Shown here one piece after another: positions 56,701 through 64,000 of a stretch of 64,000 nt of DNA. Source of the DNA: CAZLDI01 sp964558415 (GTDB lineage: Bacteria > Chloroflexota > Dehalococcoidia > SM23-28-2 > RBG-16-64-32); NCBI GenBank assembly GCA_964558415.1, contig CAZLDI010000002.1:62001-126000 (forward strand), in the 5' to 3' direction. The first letter of the stretch is position 1. The number at the start of each line of letters is the position of its first letter. The position numbers and the translations under genes are program-made. The notes under the pieces were generated by a model. The model saw only the letters and a program-made list of their open reading frames with translations. It did no database searches and was not told the DNA's origin.

Positions 56701-59700
56701 TTGACGTCGAGCAGGATGATGCGCTCGTGCTGGACACCGTTGCAGGCCTCGTCCGGATCGGGGTCGCAGTCGCGGAAGGTCTGTGCGATCCACTGACCGT
56801 TGCCGTCGAGGGTGCGCTTGATGATGGCGTTGTCTCCGGCCATGTTGTCGAAGCCGTTGCCGCCGGTCATGTTGGTCTCGCCATCGTCGGTGCGGCCGTT
56901 GGTGCCGGTGGGCGGGTCGGCGTTGATACGGCCGGTGCCGCCGACCATGTCGTCGTTGCCGTCGTCGCCGGTCATCGCATCGCTGCCGGAGTTGCCCTCC
57001 ATATAGTCTTCGCCGGCGTTGCCGTGCATATCGTCGATCTCGCCCTGGCCGTACATCACGTCGTCGTTGTCGTTGCCCCACATGATGTCGGCGCCGCTGA
57101 GGTCCGCCGAGAGCGGGTCGTTGGCGACTGTCTCGACATCCAGGAGGGTAAACAGGCGCGTGACGGCTCCGTTGAAGGTGTTCGTCTGCCAGTCGCCCAT
57201 GTCCGGCCCGGACGGGACGAGCGGTCGGGCGATGGCAGCGTTGTCGCCGGCCATCGCGTCGGCATGACTGCCTTCGGCCGTGCCCTGGACTGCCGCGCTC
57301 TCGCCGTACATCGTGTCGTCGGCGTCGCGGAGGTCAGGCTCGGGACCGGCTTCGTAGTCGTCGGAGCCGCCGCCGATCATGTCGTCCTGACCCAGGTCGC
57401 CGAACATCAGGTCAGACCCATGGTTGCCCTCCATGTAGTCGTCGCCGTCGTTACCGTGCATGACGTCCTGGCCGCCGTCTTCGTCGGTCGCGCCGTCGCC
57501 GTCGTTGTTGACGCCGTCCGGCGGGTCTTCGTCGGTCGCGCCGTCGCCGTCATCGTTGACGGTGTGGCCGAAGTTGCCGCCGCCGTACATCACGTCGTCG
57601 TGCGTACCGCCGGTCATGATGTCGCCGCCGCTGAGGTTAGCAGCGATCGCCGCTTCGCCCACCTCATCCACGTCGTACAACTTGACCGTGCGGATCACGG
57701 AGGGGTTGAACGTGTTGAAGGAACCGTCTCCACCGGGCCGCAGGATGGAGGCGTTGTCTCCGGCCATGACATCGAAGCTCTCGCCGCCGTCCATGTTGTC
57801 GCCGCTGTCGGCGATCGTCCCTTCGACGCCGGCGGACTCGAACGAGGAGCCGCCGATCATGTCGTCCTGGTCGGCGCCGCCGGTCATGACGTCGGAGTCG
57901 TTGTTGCCCTCCATGTAGTCGTCGCCGCCCTGGCCCAGCATCTTGTCGCGGCCGGGCCCGCCGTACATGTCGTCGTTGGCGTCGTTGCCCTCCATGTAGT
58001 CGTTTCCGCCGATCGGGTTGAGGTTGAGGAGGTTGGCGTCGAAGCCGGAGATCGTGCCATTGTCGCCGATCATCACGTCTGCGCCGGTCTCGCCGAACAT
58101 GTTGTCGTTGACGTCGTCGACGCCGGCAGTCGAGCTGCCTCCGATCATGCGGTCGTTGGCGGAGCCGCCCCACATGCCGTCGGTGCCCTGGTTGCCCTCC
58201 ATGTCGTCCGAGCCGGAGTTGCCGCGCATGGTGTCGTTGTCGCGGCTGCCGAACATATCGTCGTCGTTGCCGTTGCCCTCCATCAGGTCGGCGCCGCCGC
58301 CGCCGTTCATGATGTCGTTGCCACCCTGGCCGAACATCTTGTCGTTACTGGCGTTGCCGTTCATCGTGTCGCCGCCTTCGCTGACGGCGTCGCCAAAGAC
58401 GGCGCTATCGTCCCCACGAGAGGAGCTGCCGTGATGGTCGACCGTTCCGGTGTCGCCGAGCATGATGTCGACGCCGGGGCCGCCGTTCATGGCGTCGCCG
58501 TCCGGGCCGCCGATCAGGTCATCGTCGCCGCCGGCGCAGTCGGGGTCGGCAGAGTCTATCGCATCGCCTCCGCCGTTGTCGACGGCGTCGTCGCAAGAAC
58601 CGGCTCCGGCGCCGTCTTCGACTTCGCCGCCCTCGCCCTCCATTGTGTCGCCGCCGCCCTGGCCGAAGAGCCAGTCGTTGCCGGTGTCGCCGTGCATGTT
58701 GTCGCCGCCGTCGGCGCCGGGATCGATCTGAACGGTGTCGTTGTGGCGGGACGGGTTAGTACCGGCGCCGGGTTCGGCCCGGAAGACGATTCCGTTGTCG
58801 CCCAGCATCACATCATTGTGCGCGCCGCCACGCAGCTCTGGGTCGGCGCCGTCACCGCCGATCACGTTGTCCTGGCCGTCTTCGCCGAAGATGCGGTCGG
58901 CGCCGGCGGAACCGAGAAGGTTGTCGCCGATGTCGTTCAGGACCGCGGTCTCGTTGCCGCCTTCAATGCGGTCGTCGCCACCGGAGCCGATGATGTTGTC
59001 TTGACCGGCATCGCCGAACAGCCGGTCGCCGCCGTCACCACCGTCGATGGTGTCGTCGCCGTCGCCGCCGTGGATGCGGTCCGCGAGGTCCATCGTCGTG
59101 GTATCCGAGAGGCCGCCGCCGAGATTGTCGTTACCGCCCACGCCCCAGACGTGGTCGTTGTCCAGGCCGGCGTCGACGTAGTCCGCGCCTGTGCCAGCCA
59201 GGCCGGCCACGGTCGTATCCGTACCGGCGGGATCGCCGGTACGGCCGTTGACGGGCGGCACGTTGTCGTCGATCGTGCCGACGTCGCCGATGATGACGTC
59301 GAAGCCCTTATCGCCGATCAGTTCGTCGTCGCCGTTGCCGCCGATAACGTCGTCGTTGCCCCTGCCGGCGTTGATCGTGTCCTTGTCGTCGCCGCCGCGC
59401 AGGATGTCGTTGACGATACCACCGGTCAGTTTGTCATCGTCGCCGTCGCCGTTGAAGACTACGGGGATGTCGAACTCAATAGGCTCGCCGGCGCAGTCCG
59501 GATCAGGCGGAAATTCGCCCGGATCCGTGAAGTCGGCGTCGCCGTTCACCTTCACGCCCTTGTCCGCCTTGCCGTCGGGGATGCCCGGACCCGGCGGTAG
59601 ATCGACGCTGTTATCGCGCTTGTCGGAGCAGGCGTCGATATCGTCTTCGGCGAGACCGGCGTTGAAGCTCCCGGAGTTGGTCTCGTCGCTGTCCGTGTGG

Positions 59701-62700
59701 CAATCAGGATCGCCGGTGTCGGACATGCCGTCGCCGTTGTTCGGAGGTTCGCCGTTGGCAACGTCGCTGTTATCGAGGCCGTCGCCGCAGGTCTGGAGGC
59801 CGTCCTCCTCCTTCATCGTGTTGGGAAGCGCTGCGATGACATCCTTGCCGTCGCCGCCGGAGCCTTCGACACGCGTTATGCCTCCGTCGTCACCATTACA
59901 CGCTCCGTCGTCGTCGAAGTCGCACTCGATGAAGCCGAAGGCATGCACCTCCAGTCTCCCCGTGCCCGCGTTCTTAATGACGGTGAACTCTTCGTCTTCC
60001 GCGTTCGGGAAGGCTCCTCTCTCGGCGGTACGAGGACCCATGTTCAGGTACAGTACACTGCCGACCTTCGTCGCCAGGTTAGGTTCAGGATCGAGATCGC
60101 ACTCCACCTGGAAGGACCAGAGCACTATCTCCGCCAGCGTGAATGTCCATCTATGTGACCAGAAGAAGAGGTCAACCTCCACGAAGACGCGCAGGAAGAC
60201 GCCGAACTCACCGGAGAGGATGAAGATGCACAGCGGGTTGCCTGTGATCTCAATGATGTCCGCGATCTCGACGAACTTCAGCTTTCCGTCTGCGTTCGGG
60301 TCCTGAAGGTCGATGTTGATCGTCAGGAAGATGCCACCCTCGGCGCCCGCGGAGAAGATCAGGACGCTGATGGAAGCGCCCGCGACCAGCTCCCCGCGCA
60401 TGGAGAACTCGGGCACGTCCTGGCCGTTGCTTGTGTCAGCCAGGAAAAGGCCGTTGAGCAGCGTGATCGCGTCGGCGCCACCGACGACCTGACGGATGCC
60501 CTCCGTGTCGTAGCCGAGGCCGAAATGGCCCTTGAGGGTGACGGATCCACCAATGTGGACGAAGACCGGCGGCACCGCCCAGATGGGCCCGAAGCTCTGG
60601 CTGTAACCGAAGCTCGCCTGCAGGTTAGGCGGCTCCCAGAGGACCAGCGTGAGGTCCTTGCCGAACATTAGCTGCATCAGGTCGGAGGGCTTCTCCAGGA
60701 ATGGGAAGCTTACCCCGGCCTCCTCCGTGAGCATCTTGAGGGACGCCAGAATACCCTTTTGAGACGTGCTGGCGTCATCCGCCGCGCCCGTGCCCTCCTC
60801 AATGTCGTCCAACATGTTCGTGCTCTCGAGGGCGGTAAGCTCGCCCGCCTTGTAGGCGTCTTTCGCGTCAGCAAGCGGTTTAGTCAGCTTGGACGCGGCG
60901 AGCGTATAGTCGTCGCTCCCCGCGTCCGTGTCCGGAGCGATGGGGATTACGAGGCCGCTCGGACCGGTCAGGTCAAGCGGATCGATCGCCTCGAGGTCGA
61001 AGCTGTTGATGAAATTGATGACCGCGACGATCTCGTCCAGCATGTCCAGGTCGCCCGAGCCGAGCGTGATGATCAGGTCCAGCAGAGTGATCGGCGTGCC
61101 CGCGAGATCGCTCAGCACGGGTATCGGCGTGACCAGGATATCGATGGCTGGCTGGATCGGTTTTGTGTAGACCTGGATCTCTTCCGCAACGGGCCCGATC
61201 ATGTTTGTGAGGAAGCTGCCGATGTTGATGCGGAAGTTATCCAGCGAGGCGCTGAGGCAGGCCTCGAGCTCATCGTTGGCCGTGTTACCGTCGCACTCAC
61301 CGGTGTTATTCTCCACCTCTGACGCGTTGTTCCCGGCGAGCGACCAGCCCCAGTGCAGCTTGAGGTCGCCCAGCAGCTGCGGTATCGCGGGGTCAAGCTG
61401 CCCATCGCCGTCGAGATCGATGGTCGTCAGCAGTTTGAGGTTGGCGTTGACAGCCGCTTGCAGGTCGAAGCTAACAACGTCGCTGAAGGATGGCGCGCTC
61501 AGGATCTCAGTGAACGTCGTACGGCCGTCGTTCGCCTCGGTCATCGGATCTGTCATGTCAATTATGAATTCGGCATGGGCGTCCTCGTGGCCGGGGTTGT
61601 TCGGCGTAGCGTCACTGACCTGCAGAAGGAGGAACCCGGCGATCTTGGCGCTGATCGACGTCGCCGGCCCGCCCAGTTCGACCTGCCCGCCGATGTTGAG
61701 CTCGGTGGCATCGCAGTCGGGGTCATCCGCATCCACCATATCGTCGGTGGGAACAGTGCTGTCGAGCGTTCCATCGTCGTTGTCGTCGTCGTTGTCCATC
61801 CCGTCGGTGCAGGTGGCCGTCCTCAGGCCGTCCTCCATCGGCTCGGTGAGGAGGAAGAAGGCGTTGCTCTTGCTCACGCCGAAGCCGATGTTTACCTCCC
61901 AGTCGTAGCCAAGATTCACCTGGCCCGTCGAAGTCAGGTTCAGGCCCGGGAGGTTGAGGTCGAAGCCGATGTCAGGGTTCGCGCCGCCCTCCTGACCGAT
62001 CGTGGCGAAGAAGCGGATCTCCTCGATGTTGAAGCCATCCGGGTTCTTGATCGGACAGCCGTCGTTGCGCTTCGTGCCGGTGGCGTGGTCGTCGGTGTCG
62101 TTGTCGCAGCGCGCGCCCACCGTCTCCGGGTTGGCCGGCCCGAACACGGGGCAACCGTCGTTGGTGACGCCGTCGTCGTCATCATCATCGAGATCGGCGC
62201 AGGAATCGCCACCGTTCGGCCCGCAATCAGCCGTGCTGGCGCCGCCGCATGGGTTGCCGGGATCCTCCTCTGCGGGGCCGCTGGTGGGGCAGCCGTCGTT
62301 GGCGCGTCCGTCGCCATCGTTGTCCGCCGCGGCTCCTGTGCCTCCACACTCGTCGCTGAACTCGGACGTATCGACGGCGGCACAGCCGTCGTTGACCTTG
62401 CCGTCGTTGTCGTCGTCGCGCTCAGCGAACGTGGTATCGGCGGCGTCGTCGCACTCCAACTCGGGTCCGTAACCACATGCCTTGGGGTTGACGGGGTCAG
62501 TCACGTCGCAGATGAGGACAAACTTCAGGTCGTCCGTAGTGAGCCCATCGTTGCCGCGGTCTTTGAGCAGGCGGTCATCCTGCTGGCCAACGCCATCGCC
62601 GTCACCAGCTGGGTCTATCAGCGCATTGGCGATGTAGTCGCGGAACTCATCGATCTTGGCGACGACGGTCTCCGCGGCCGCAGTCTGCAACGCGTCCGCG

Positions 62701-64000
62701 GGCCCGCTGCCGCCGGGCTCGGTGACGGACTGCATCAGGTTCTCCCGCAGCTTACCGACGAAGTCCGTGCCAAGGCCGAGGTTGCCGAGCAGCGGCAGCT
62801 TGAAGCCGAAGAGGTTACCGTTGAGGAGGTTCTCCAGCATGTCCAGCAGGTCGCCGAGACCGCTCTCAAGGAGCAGCAGGTCAAGCACAGCGTTGGCGAT
62901 CTCCGCCGCGATGCCGCAGTTCGGCGGTTCGGTCACCGTCGCTGTGAATGTGGCGGGGAAGGCGAACGTGACCTTCAGCGTGCAGAGGTACTTGCCCTCC
63001 AGGTAGATGGGCAGTTTGGCGCAGACCGGGTCCGCGCCGCAGTCGGCCGGGTTGGAAACGGGTCCGGCCAACCCGCCGTTGGAGTTGAAGATGCTGGGTG
63101 TCAGCTCGGCGAAGTAAATCTTGCCGGGCGTAGCGACAGGATCGTCGATCGTCAGGTGGAACGAGGCGCCGAGGTTGGCTGACGGCGGAGCCGCCGGACA
63201 CCCGTCGTTTACCTCGCCACCGGCGTCGGCGTCGTCGTCAGTGTTGTTCTTGCATTGGAGCTGGTCCTCGGAGAGGCCAACCTCAGGGCAACCGTCGTTG
63301 ACGTAACCGTCGCCGCCTTCGTCGGTATCGTTGTTGCAGTCCGCGCCGGTCTCCGGGTCAGCACCTGCCTGCGGGCAGCCGTCGTTGACCTTGTCGGCGC
63401 CGCCGTCCTCGCTGGCGTCGACGGCGTCCGCGCACTGTGGGTTCTCGGCGCCGGTGAGGCCGGGACCGGGAACGGCCGGGCAGCCCTCGTTGACCAGGCT
63501 GTCAGCGGCGACGCTGTCGTCGTCGTCGTCGTTGGCGCACTGACTGCCGATCTCCGCCGTCGCGCCGATCTGGGCCGTGAGCGGGCCGACGTTGCCCTTG
63601 ATCTCGAAGTTCTGCGAGCCTACCGAGGCGCTGACGATGAGGTCGCTCGTCGGCTCCAGGAAGAACTGGATGGCTGATATGTCCGCGCCGCTCATCTCAA
63701 TACCGAAGTCGAGGTCCAACCGACCCTGGACGTTGGCGGTGAGCGTGCCGTGGGTCTCGAGGCCGATCAGATCGGCGGAGATGCCCAGGGTGCTGAGATC
63801 GAGGTTGAGCGAGACCTCCTTTGTCTTGCTCAGACCAAACCTGAGGTGGAACTTGAGATCGGAGCCGGCGACCGTGTCCACGAGCTGTATGGTCAGGTTG
63901 TCCGGGCAGCCGTCGTTGACCGCGCCGTCGGCCTCGCCGTCGTTCACGTCATTCTCGCACTGCGTGCCGGTCTCCGAGGCGCCACCGACCTGCGTGCAGC
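53766..64000 (-). CDS. giant RTX/NDGCP-repeat calcium-binding surface protein, 5' partial
   Basis: At least 3410 residues; the frame is open to the window edge, so the N-terminus and signal are missing. From the N-terminal side: NDGCP repeats (cluster 63960-62030); a non-repeat beta-rich and helical region with scattered DPDC-type loops to about 59460; RTX nonapeptide repeats GGxGxDxLx/GNDxMxGN from about 59460 to 54270, including six ~145-residue supermodules; and a C-terminal domain of about 165 residues with four Cys (NACGQL, TTCDG, YILCPG, HFNCTT). RTX turns bind Ca2+ and fold outside the cell. No type I secretion genes or signal were seen in the window. Likely role: cell-surface or extracellular matrix protein; no catalytic motif recognised. 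Confidence 0.9.
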   Translation of the reverse strand, partial: CTQVGGASETGTQCENDVNDGEADGAVNDGCPDNLTIQLVDTVAGSDLKFHLRFGLSKTKEVSLNLDLSTLGISADLIGLETHGTLTANVQGRLDLDFGIEMSGADISAIQFFLEPTSDLIVSASVGSQNFEIKGNVGPLTAQIGATAEIGSQCANDDDDDSVAADSLVNEGCPAVPGPGLTGAENPQCADAVDASEDGGADKVNDGCPQAGADPETGADCNNDTDEGGDGYVNDGCPEVGLSEDQLQCKNNTDDDADAGGEVNDGCPAAPPSANLGASFHLTIDDPVATPGKIYFAELTPSIFNSNGGLAGPVSNPADCGADPVCAKLPIYLEGKYLCTLKVTFAFPATFTATVTEPPNCGIAAEIANAVLDLLLLESGLGDLLDMLENLLNGNLFGFKLPLLGNLGLGTDFVGKLRENLMQSVTEPGGSGPADALQTAAAETVVAKIDEFRDYIANALIDPAGDGDGVGQQDDRLLKDRGNDGLTTDDLKFVLICDVTDPVNPKACGYGPELECDDAADTTFAERDDDNDGKVNDGCAAVDTSEFSDECGGTGAAADNDGDGRANDGCPTSGPAEEDPGNPCGGASTADCGPNGGDSCADLDDDDDDGVTNDGCPVFGPANPETVGARCDNDTDDHATGTKRNDGCPIKNPDGFNIEEIRFFATIGQEGGANPDIGFDLNLPGLNLTSTGQVNLGYDWEVNIGFGVSKSNAFFLLTEPMEDGLRTATCTDGMDNDDDNDDGTLDSTVPTDDMVDADDPDCDATELNIGGQVELGGPATSISAKIAGFLLLQVSDATPNNPGHEDAHAEFIIDMTDPMTEANDGRTTFTEILSAPSFSDVVSFDLQAAVNANLKLLTTIDLDGDGQLDPAIPQLLGDLKLHWGWSLAGNNASEVENNTGECDGNTANDELEACLSASLDNFRINIGSFLTNMIGPVAEEIQVYTKPIQPAIDILVTPIPVLSDLAGTPITLLDLIITLGSGDLDMLDEIVAVINFINSFDLEAIDPLDLTGPSGLVIPIAPDTDAGSDDYTLAASKLTKPLADAKDAYKAGELTALESTNMLDDIEEGTGAADDASTSQKGILASLKMLTEEAGVSFPFLEKPSDLMQLMFGKDLTLVLWEPPNLQASFGYSQSFGPIWAVPPVFVHIGGSVTLKGHFGLGYDTEGIRQVVGGADAITLLNGLFLADTSNGQDVPEFSMRGELVAGASISVLIFSAGAEGGIFLTINIDLQDPNADGKLKFVEIADIIEITGNPLCIFILSGEFGVFLRVFVEVDLFFWSHRWTFTLAEIVLWSFQVECDLDPEPNLATKVGSVLYLNMGPRTAERGAFPNAEDEEFTVIKNAGTGRLEVHAFGFIECDFDDDGACNGDDGGITRVEGSGGDGKDVIAALPNTMKEEDGLQTCGDGLDNSDVANGEPPNNGDGMSDTGDPDCHTDSDETNSGSFNAGLAEDDIDACSDKRDNSVDLPPGPGIPDGKADKGVKVNGDADFTDPGEFPPDPDCAGEPIEFDIPVVFNGDGDDDKLTGGIVNDILRGGDDKDTINAGRGNDDVIGGNGDDELIGDKGFDVIIGDVGTIDDNVPPVNGRTGDPAGTDTTVAGLAGTGADYVDAGLDNDHVWGVGGNDNLGGGLSDTTTMDLADRIHGGDGDDTIDGGDGGDRLFGDAGQDNIIGSGGDDRIEGGNETAVLNDIGDNLLGSAGADRIFGEDGQDNVIGGDGADPELRGGAHNDVMLGDNGIVFRAEPGAGTNPSRHNDTVQIDPGADGGDNMHGDTGNDWLFGQGGGDTMEGEGGEVEDGAGAGSCDDAVDNGGGDAIDSADPDCAGGDDDLIGGPDGDAMNGGPGVDIMLGDTGTVDHHGSSSRGDDSAVFGDAVSEGGDTMNGNASNDKMFGQGGNDIMNGGGGADLMEGNGNDDDMFGSRDNDTMRGNSGSDDMEGNQGTDGMWGGSANDRMIGGSSTAGVDDVNDNMFGETGADVMIGDNGTISGFDANLLNLNPIGGNDYMEGNDANDDMYGGPGRDKMLGQGGDDYMEGNNDSDVMTGGADQDDMIGGSSFESAGVEGTIADSGDNMDGGESFDVMAGDNASILRPGGDGSFNTFNPSVIRTVKLYDVDEVGEAAIAANLSGGDIMTGGTHDDVMYGGGNFGHTVNDDGDGATDEDPPDGVNNDGDGATDEDGGQDVMHGNDGDDYMEGNHGSDLMFGDLGQDDMIGGGSDDYEAGPEPDLRDADDTMYGESAAVQGTAEGSHADAMAGDNAAIARPLVPSGPDMGDWQTNTFNGAVTRLFTLLDVETVANDPLSADLSGADIMWGNDNDDVMYGQGEIDDMHGNAGEDYMEGNSGSDAMTGDDGNDDMVGGTGRINADPPTGTNGRTDDGETNMTGGNGFDNMAGDNAIIKRTLDGNGQWIAQTFRDCDPDPDEACNGVQHERIILLDVNSPDMPDVSGGDIMFGNDDDDVMYGQGNGADFNDDADARIDEDPVDGLDNDGDSATDEDAGGDVMHGNDDEDYMEGNHGADFMYGDSGQDDLIGGTGRIGSDPAAGVDGRVDGDDNMFGESDMSQGSATGNGADTMTGDNAIVTRPLIVGGPDDGDWKVNSFNGAFTRIIKQLDVENTGNAPLSVDVHGDDRMWGNDNDDVMYGQGGDDEMHGNAGEDYMEGNAANDTMTGDAGQDDMLGGTGPTTSNDPATAIDGRTDGDDVMTGESDMSQGLATGDGADYMIGDNGRIIRPLITSGPGTGGWQMETFNGNFDRVLTILDVELGVNPPLSALVSGDDDMWGNDNDDAMYGQGGNDEMHGNAGEDYMEGNAGNDTMTGDVGQDDLIGGTGASTSGNQLSTLTSGEKATAVNDRTDGDDDIFGEDSLSGQGTENGDGADVILGDNGTIERPLDLLLMWEVNTFNGNFTRLTTLLDVEFTGSGNYPLDPDLSGDDEIWGNDNDDIVYGQGGNDLIHGNAGFDYLEGNAASDMMFGEDGEDDMLGGSGPTVSKSQLAPLGAEASASAVPGRTDVSTMMRNVPLGTVASQSVPLGDTMYGGNGADEMIGDNGTINRLIPGGQWVTLNYSTLADHIGDVAPRHPTGPASSRIDREVAMLETTPGLTANSDLMFGGDGDDQMYGQFDETAGATQPAIGDEMHGENGEDAMAGDQGNFLERKLTTATVHIKPNEPFVDDDIFIQNSLYREFRMLQIPTGGNDRMRGGNGGDWMHGGAGADVANGDNGNDHIFGNNGDDDIWGGRHHDHIWGGRDRDQLDLHPRVTESNSLPNACGQLSPADPQEWYTFAFEGGLATTTCDGNFEDVDYIYGGWDADALQANVGDNGPKIGDRLFDWVGVYNLYILCPGTYGEFVSTREFSPQMTEFLHRLAEGDGAYRPGTAITDPSGFNEIAFVFRPDLKFNKNPPYVDTPAHFNCTTDSITIP
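54270..59460 (-). repeat. RTX nonapeptide coding repeats with ~440-base supermodules
   Basis: Tandem 27-base units encode GGxGNDxMx-type turns. Above them is a longer period: the block MHGNAGEDYMEGN (or a variant) recurs at 57427, 56996, 56475, 56038, 55597 and 55138, i.e. every 431-521 bases, each followed by GRTDGDD, GDNGxIxRPL and LDVE segments. Confidence 0.9.
62030..63960 (-). repeat. NDGCP coding repeats
   Basis: At least nine copies of (V/R/T)NDGCP preceded by Cys-Asn-Asp rich CxNxxDDDxDG stretches, in clusters at about 63905-63200 and 62390-62040. The D-rich loops look like thrombospondin-3/dockerin-type calcium sites, with the paired Cys probably disulfide-bonded. Confidence 0.85.

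Noticed and set aside
54270..59460. Regular repeats considered as a CRISPR array or VNTR
   Set aside because: The 27-base period keeps one reading frame and encodes Gly/Asp RTX turns; repeats are degenerate and lack unique spacers between identical direct repeats.
56469..59600. 1043-codon plus-strand frame opposite the RTX repeats
   Set aside because: Its Val/Ala/His-rich repetitive product is what the complement of GGxGxD coding repeats gives; no independent motif, ribosome site or family features.
61353..63182. 609-codon plus-strand frame opposite the RTX gene
   Set aside because: Antisense shadow of GC-rich coding sequence; the minus strand carries family repeats and a continuous 3410-codon frame.

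Overview
The window is about 64 kb of GC-rich bacterial chromosome, almost fully coding, with short intergenic gaps and many 4-base start/stop overlaps. Gene content suggests a free-living Chloroflexota bacterium, most likely of the Dehalococcoidia or a relative. This is an inference from gatB-yvcK-secG-solute-binding-protein order, a YvcK with two N-terminal membrane helices, ferredoxin-dependent 2-oxoacid oxidoreductase, paired LLM-type flavin/F420 enzymes, many lipoproteins with Asp- and Thr-rich linkers, and giant surface proteins with NDGCP and RTX repeats. No phage, insertion sequence, CRISPR array or secretion-system locus was seen.

Layout. 0-5.7 kb: a degenerate J-domain protein, an APH-like/P-loop kinase fusion, dUTPase, hydrolases and a 2H phosphoesterase. 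5.7-9.3 kb: hyuA-hyuB. 9.4-18.1 kb: PHP protein, zinc-finger protein, a larE-DinB-SecD-P1-like lipoprotein operon, an HD-GYP protein, a CoA transferase and a zinc alcohol dehydrogenase. 18.2-22.8 kb: MFS exporter, VOC, pirin, YceI and a divergent HxlR regulator, then two tiny zinc-binding proteins. 22.8-26.9 kb: a TetR-LLM-LLM-DHA2 efflux operon. 27-34.2 kb: housekeeping genes (rplY, fmt, gatB, yvcK, secG) with a Gmad2 lipoprotein and a peptide-type solute-binding protein. 35-37 kb: a promoter-driven, Pro/Thr-stalked surface protein.

37.1-40.9 kb is a distinct segment bracketed by tRNA genes (Leu-UAA on one side, Cys-GCA and Leu-GAG on the other). It holds a CDGSH iron-sulfur protein, a rhodanese with an in-frame TGA at a Cys position of the active-site loop (a selenocysteine candidate with a SECIS-like hairpin), two SnoaL-like proteins, and three broken genes (FMN reductase, YceI, VOC). 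41-47.8 kb carries an aldo/keto reductase, a DUF6285/phosphotransferase/DUF7064-like cluster, an alcohol dehydrogenase and a class III aminotransferase. 47.9-51.8 kb is a CBS-korA-korB-CBS operon. From 53.8 kb to the window end runs one gene for a repeat protein of at least 3410 residues.

Main points for follow-up: the candidate selenocysteine rhodanese at 37715-38122; a recurring arrangement in which a TANNNT -10 box sits 6-7 bases before the start codon, suggesting leaderless mRNAs; the shared-promoter HxlR/YceI switch; the SecD P1 domain made as a lone lipoprotein; the CBS-bracketed Kor operon; and the giant RTX protein with six ~145-residue supermodules. All functions are read from motifs; no searches were run.
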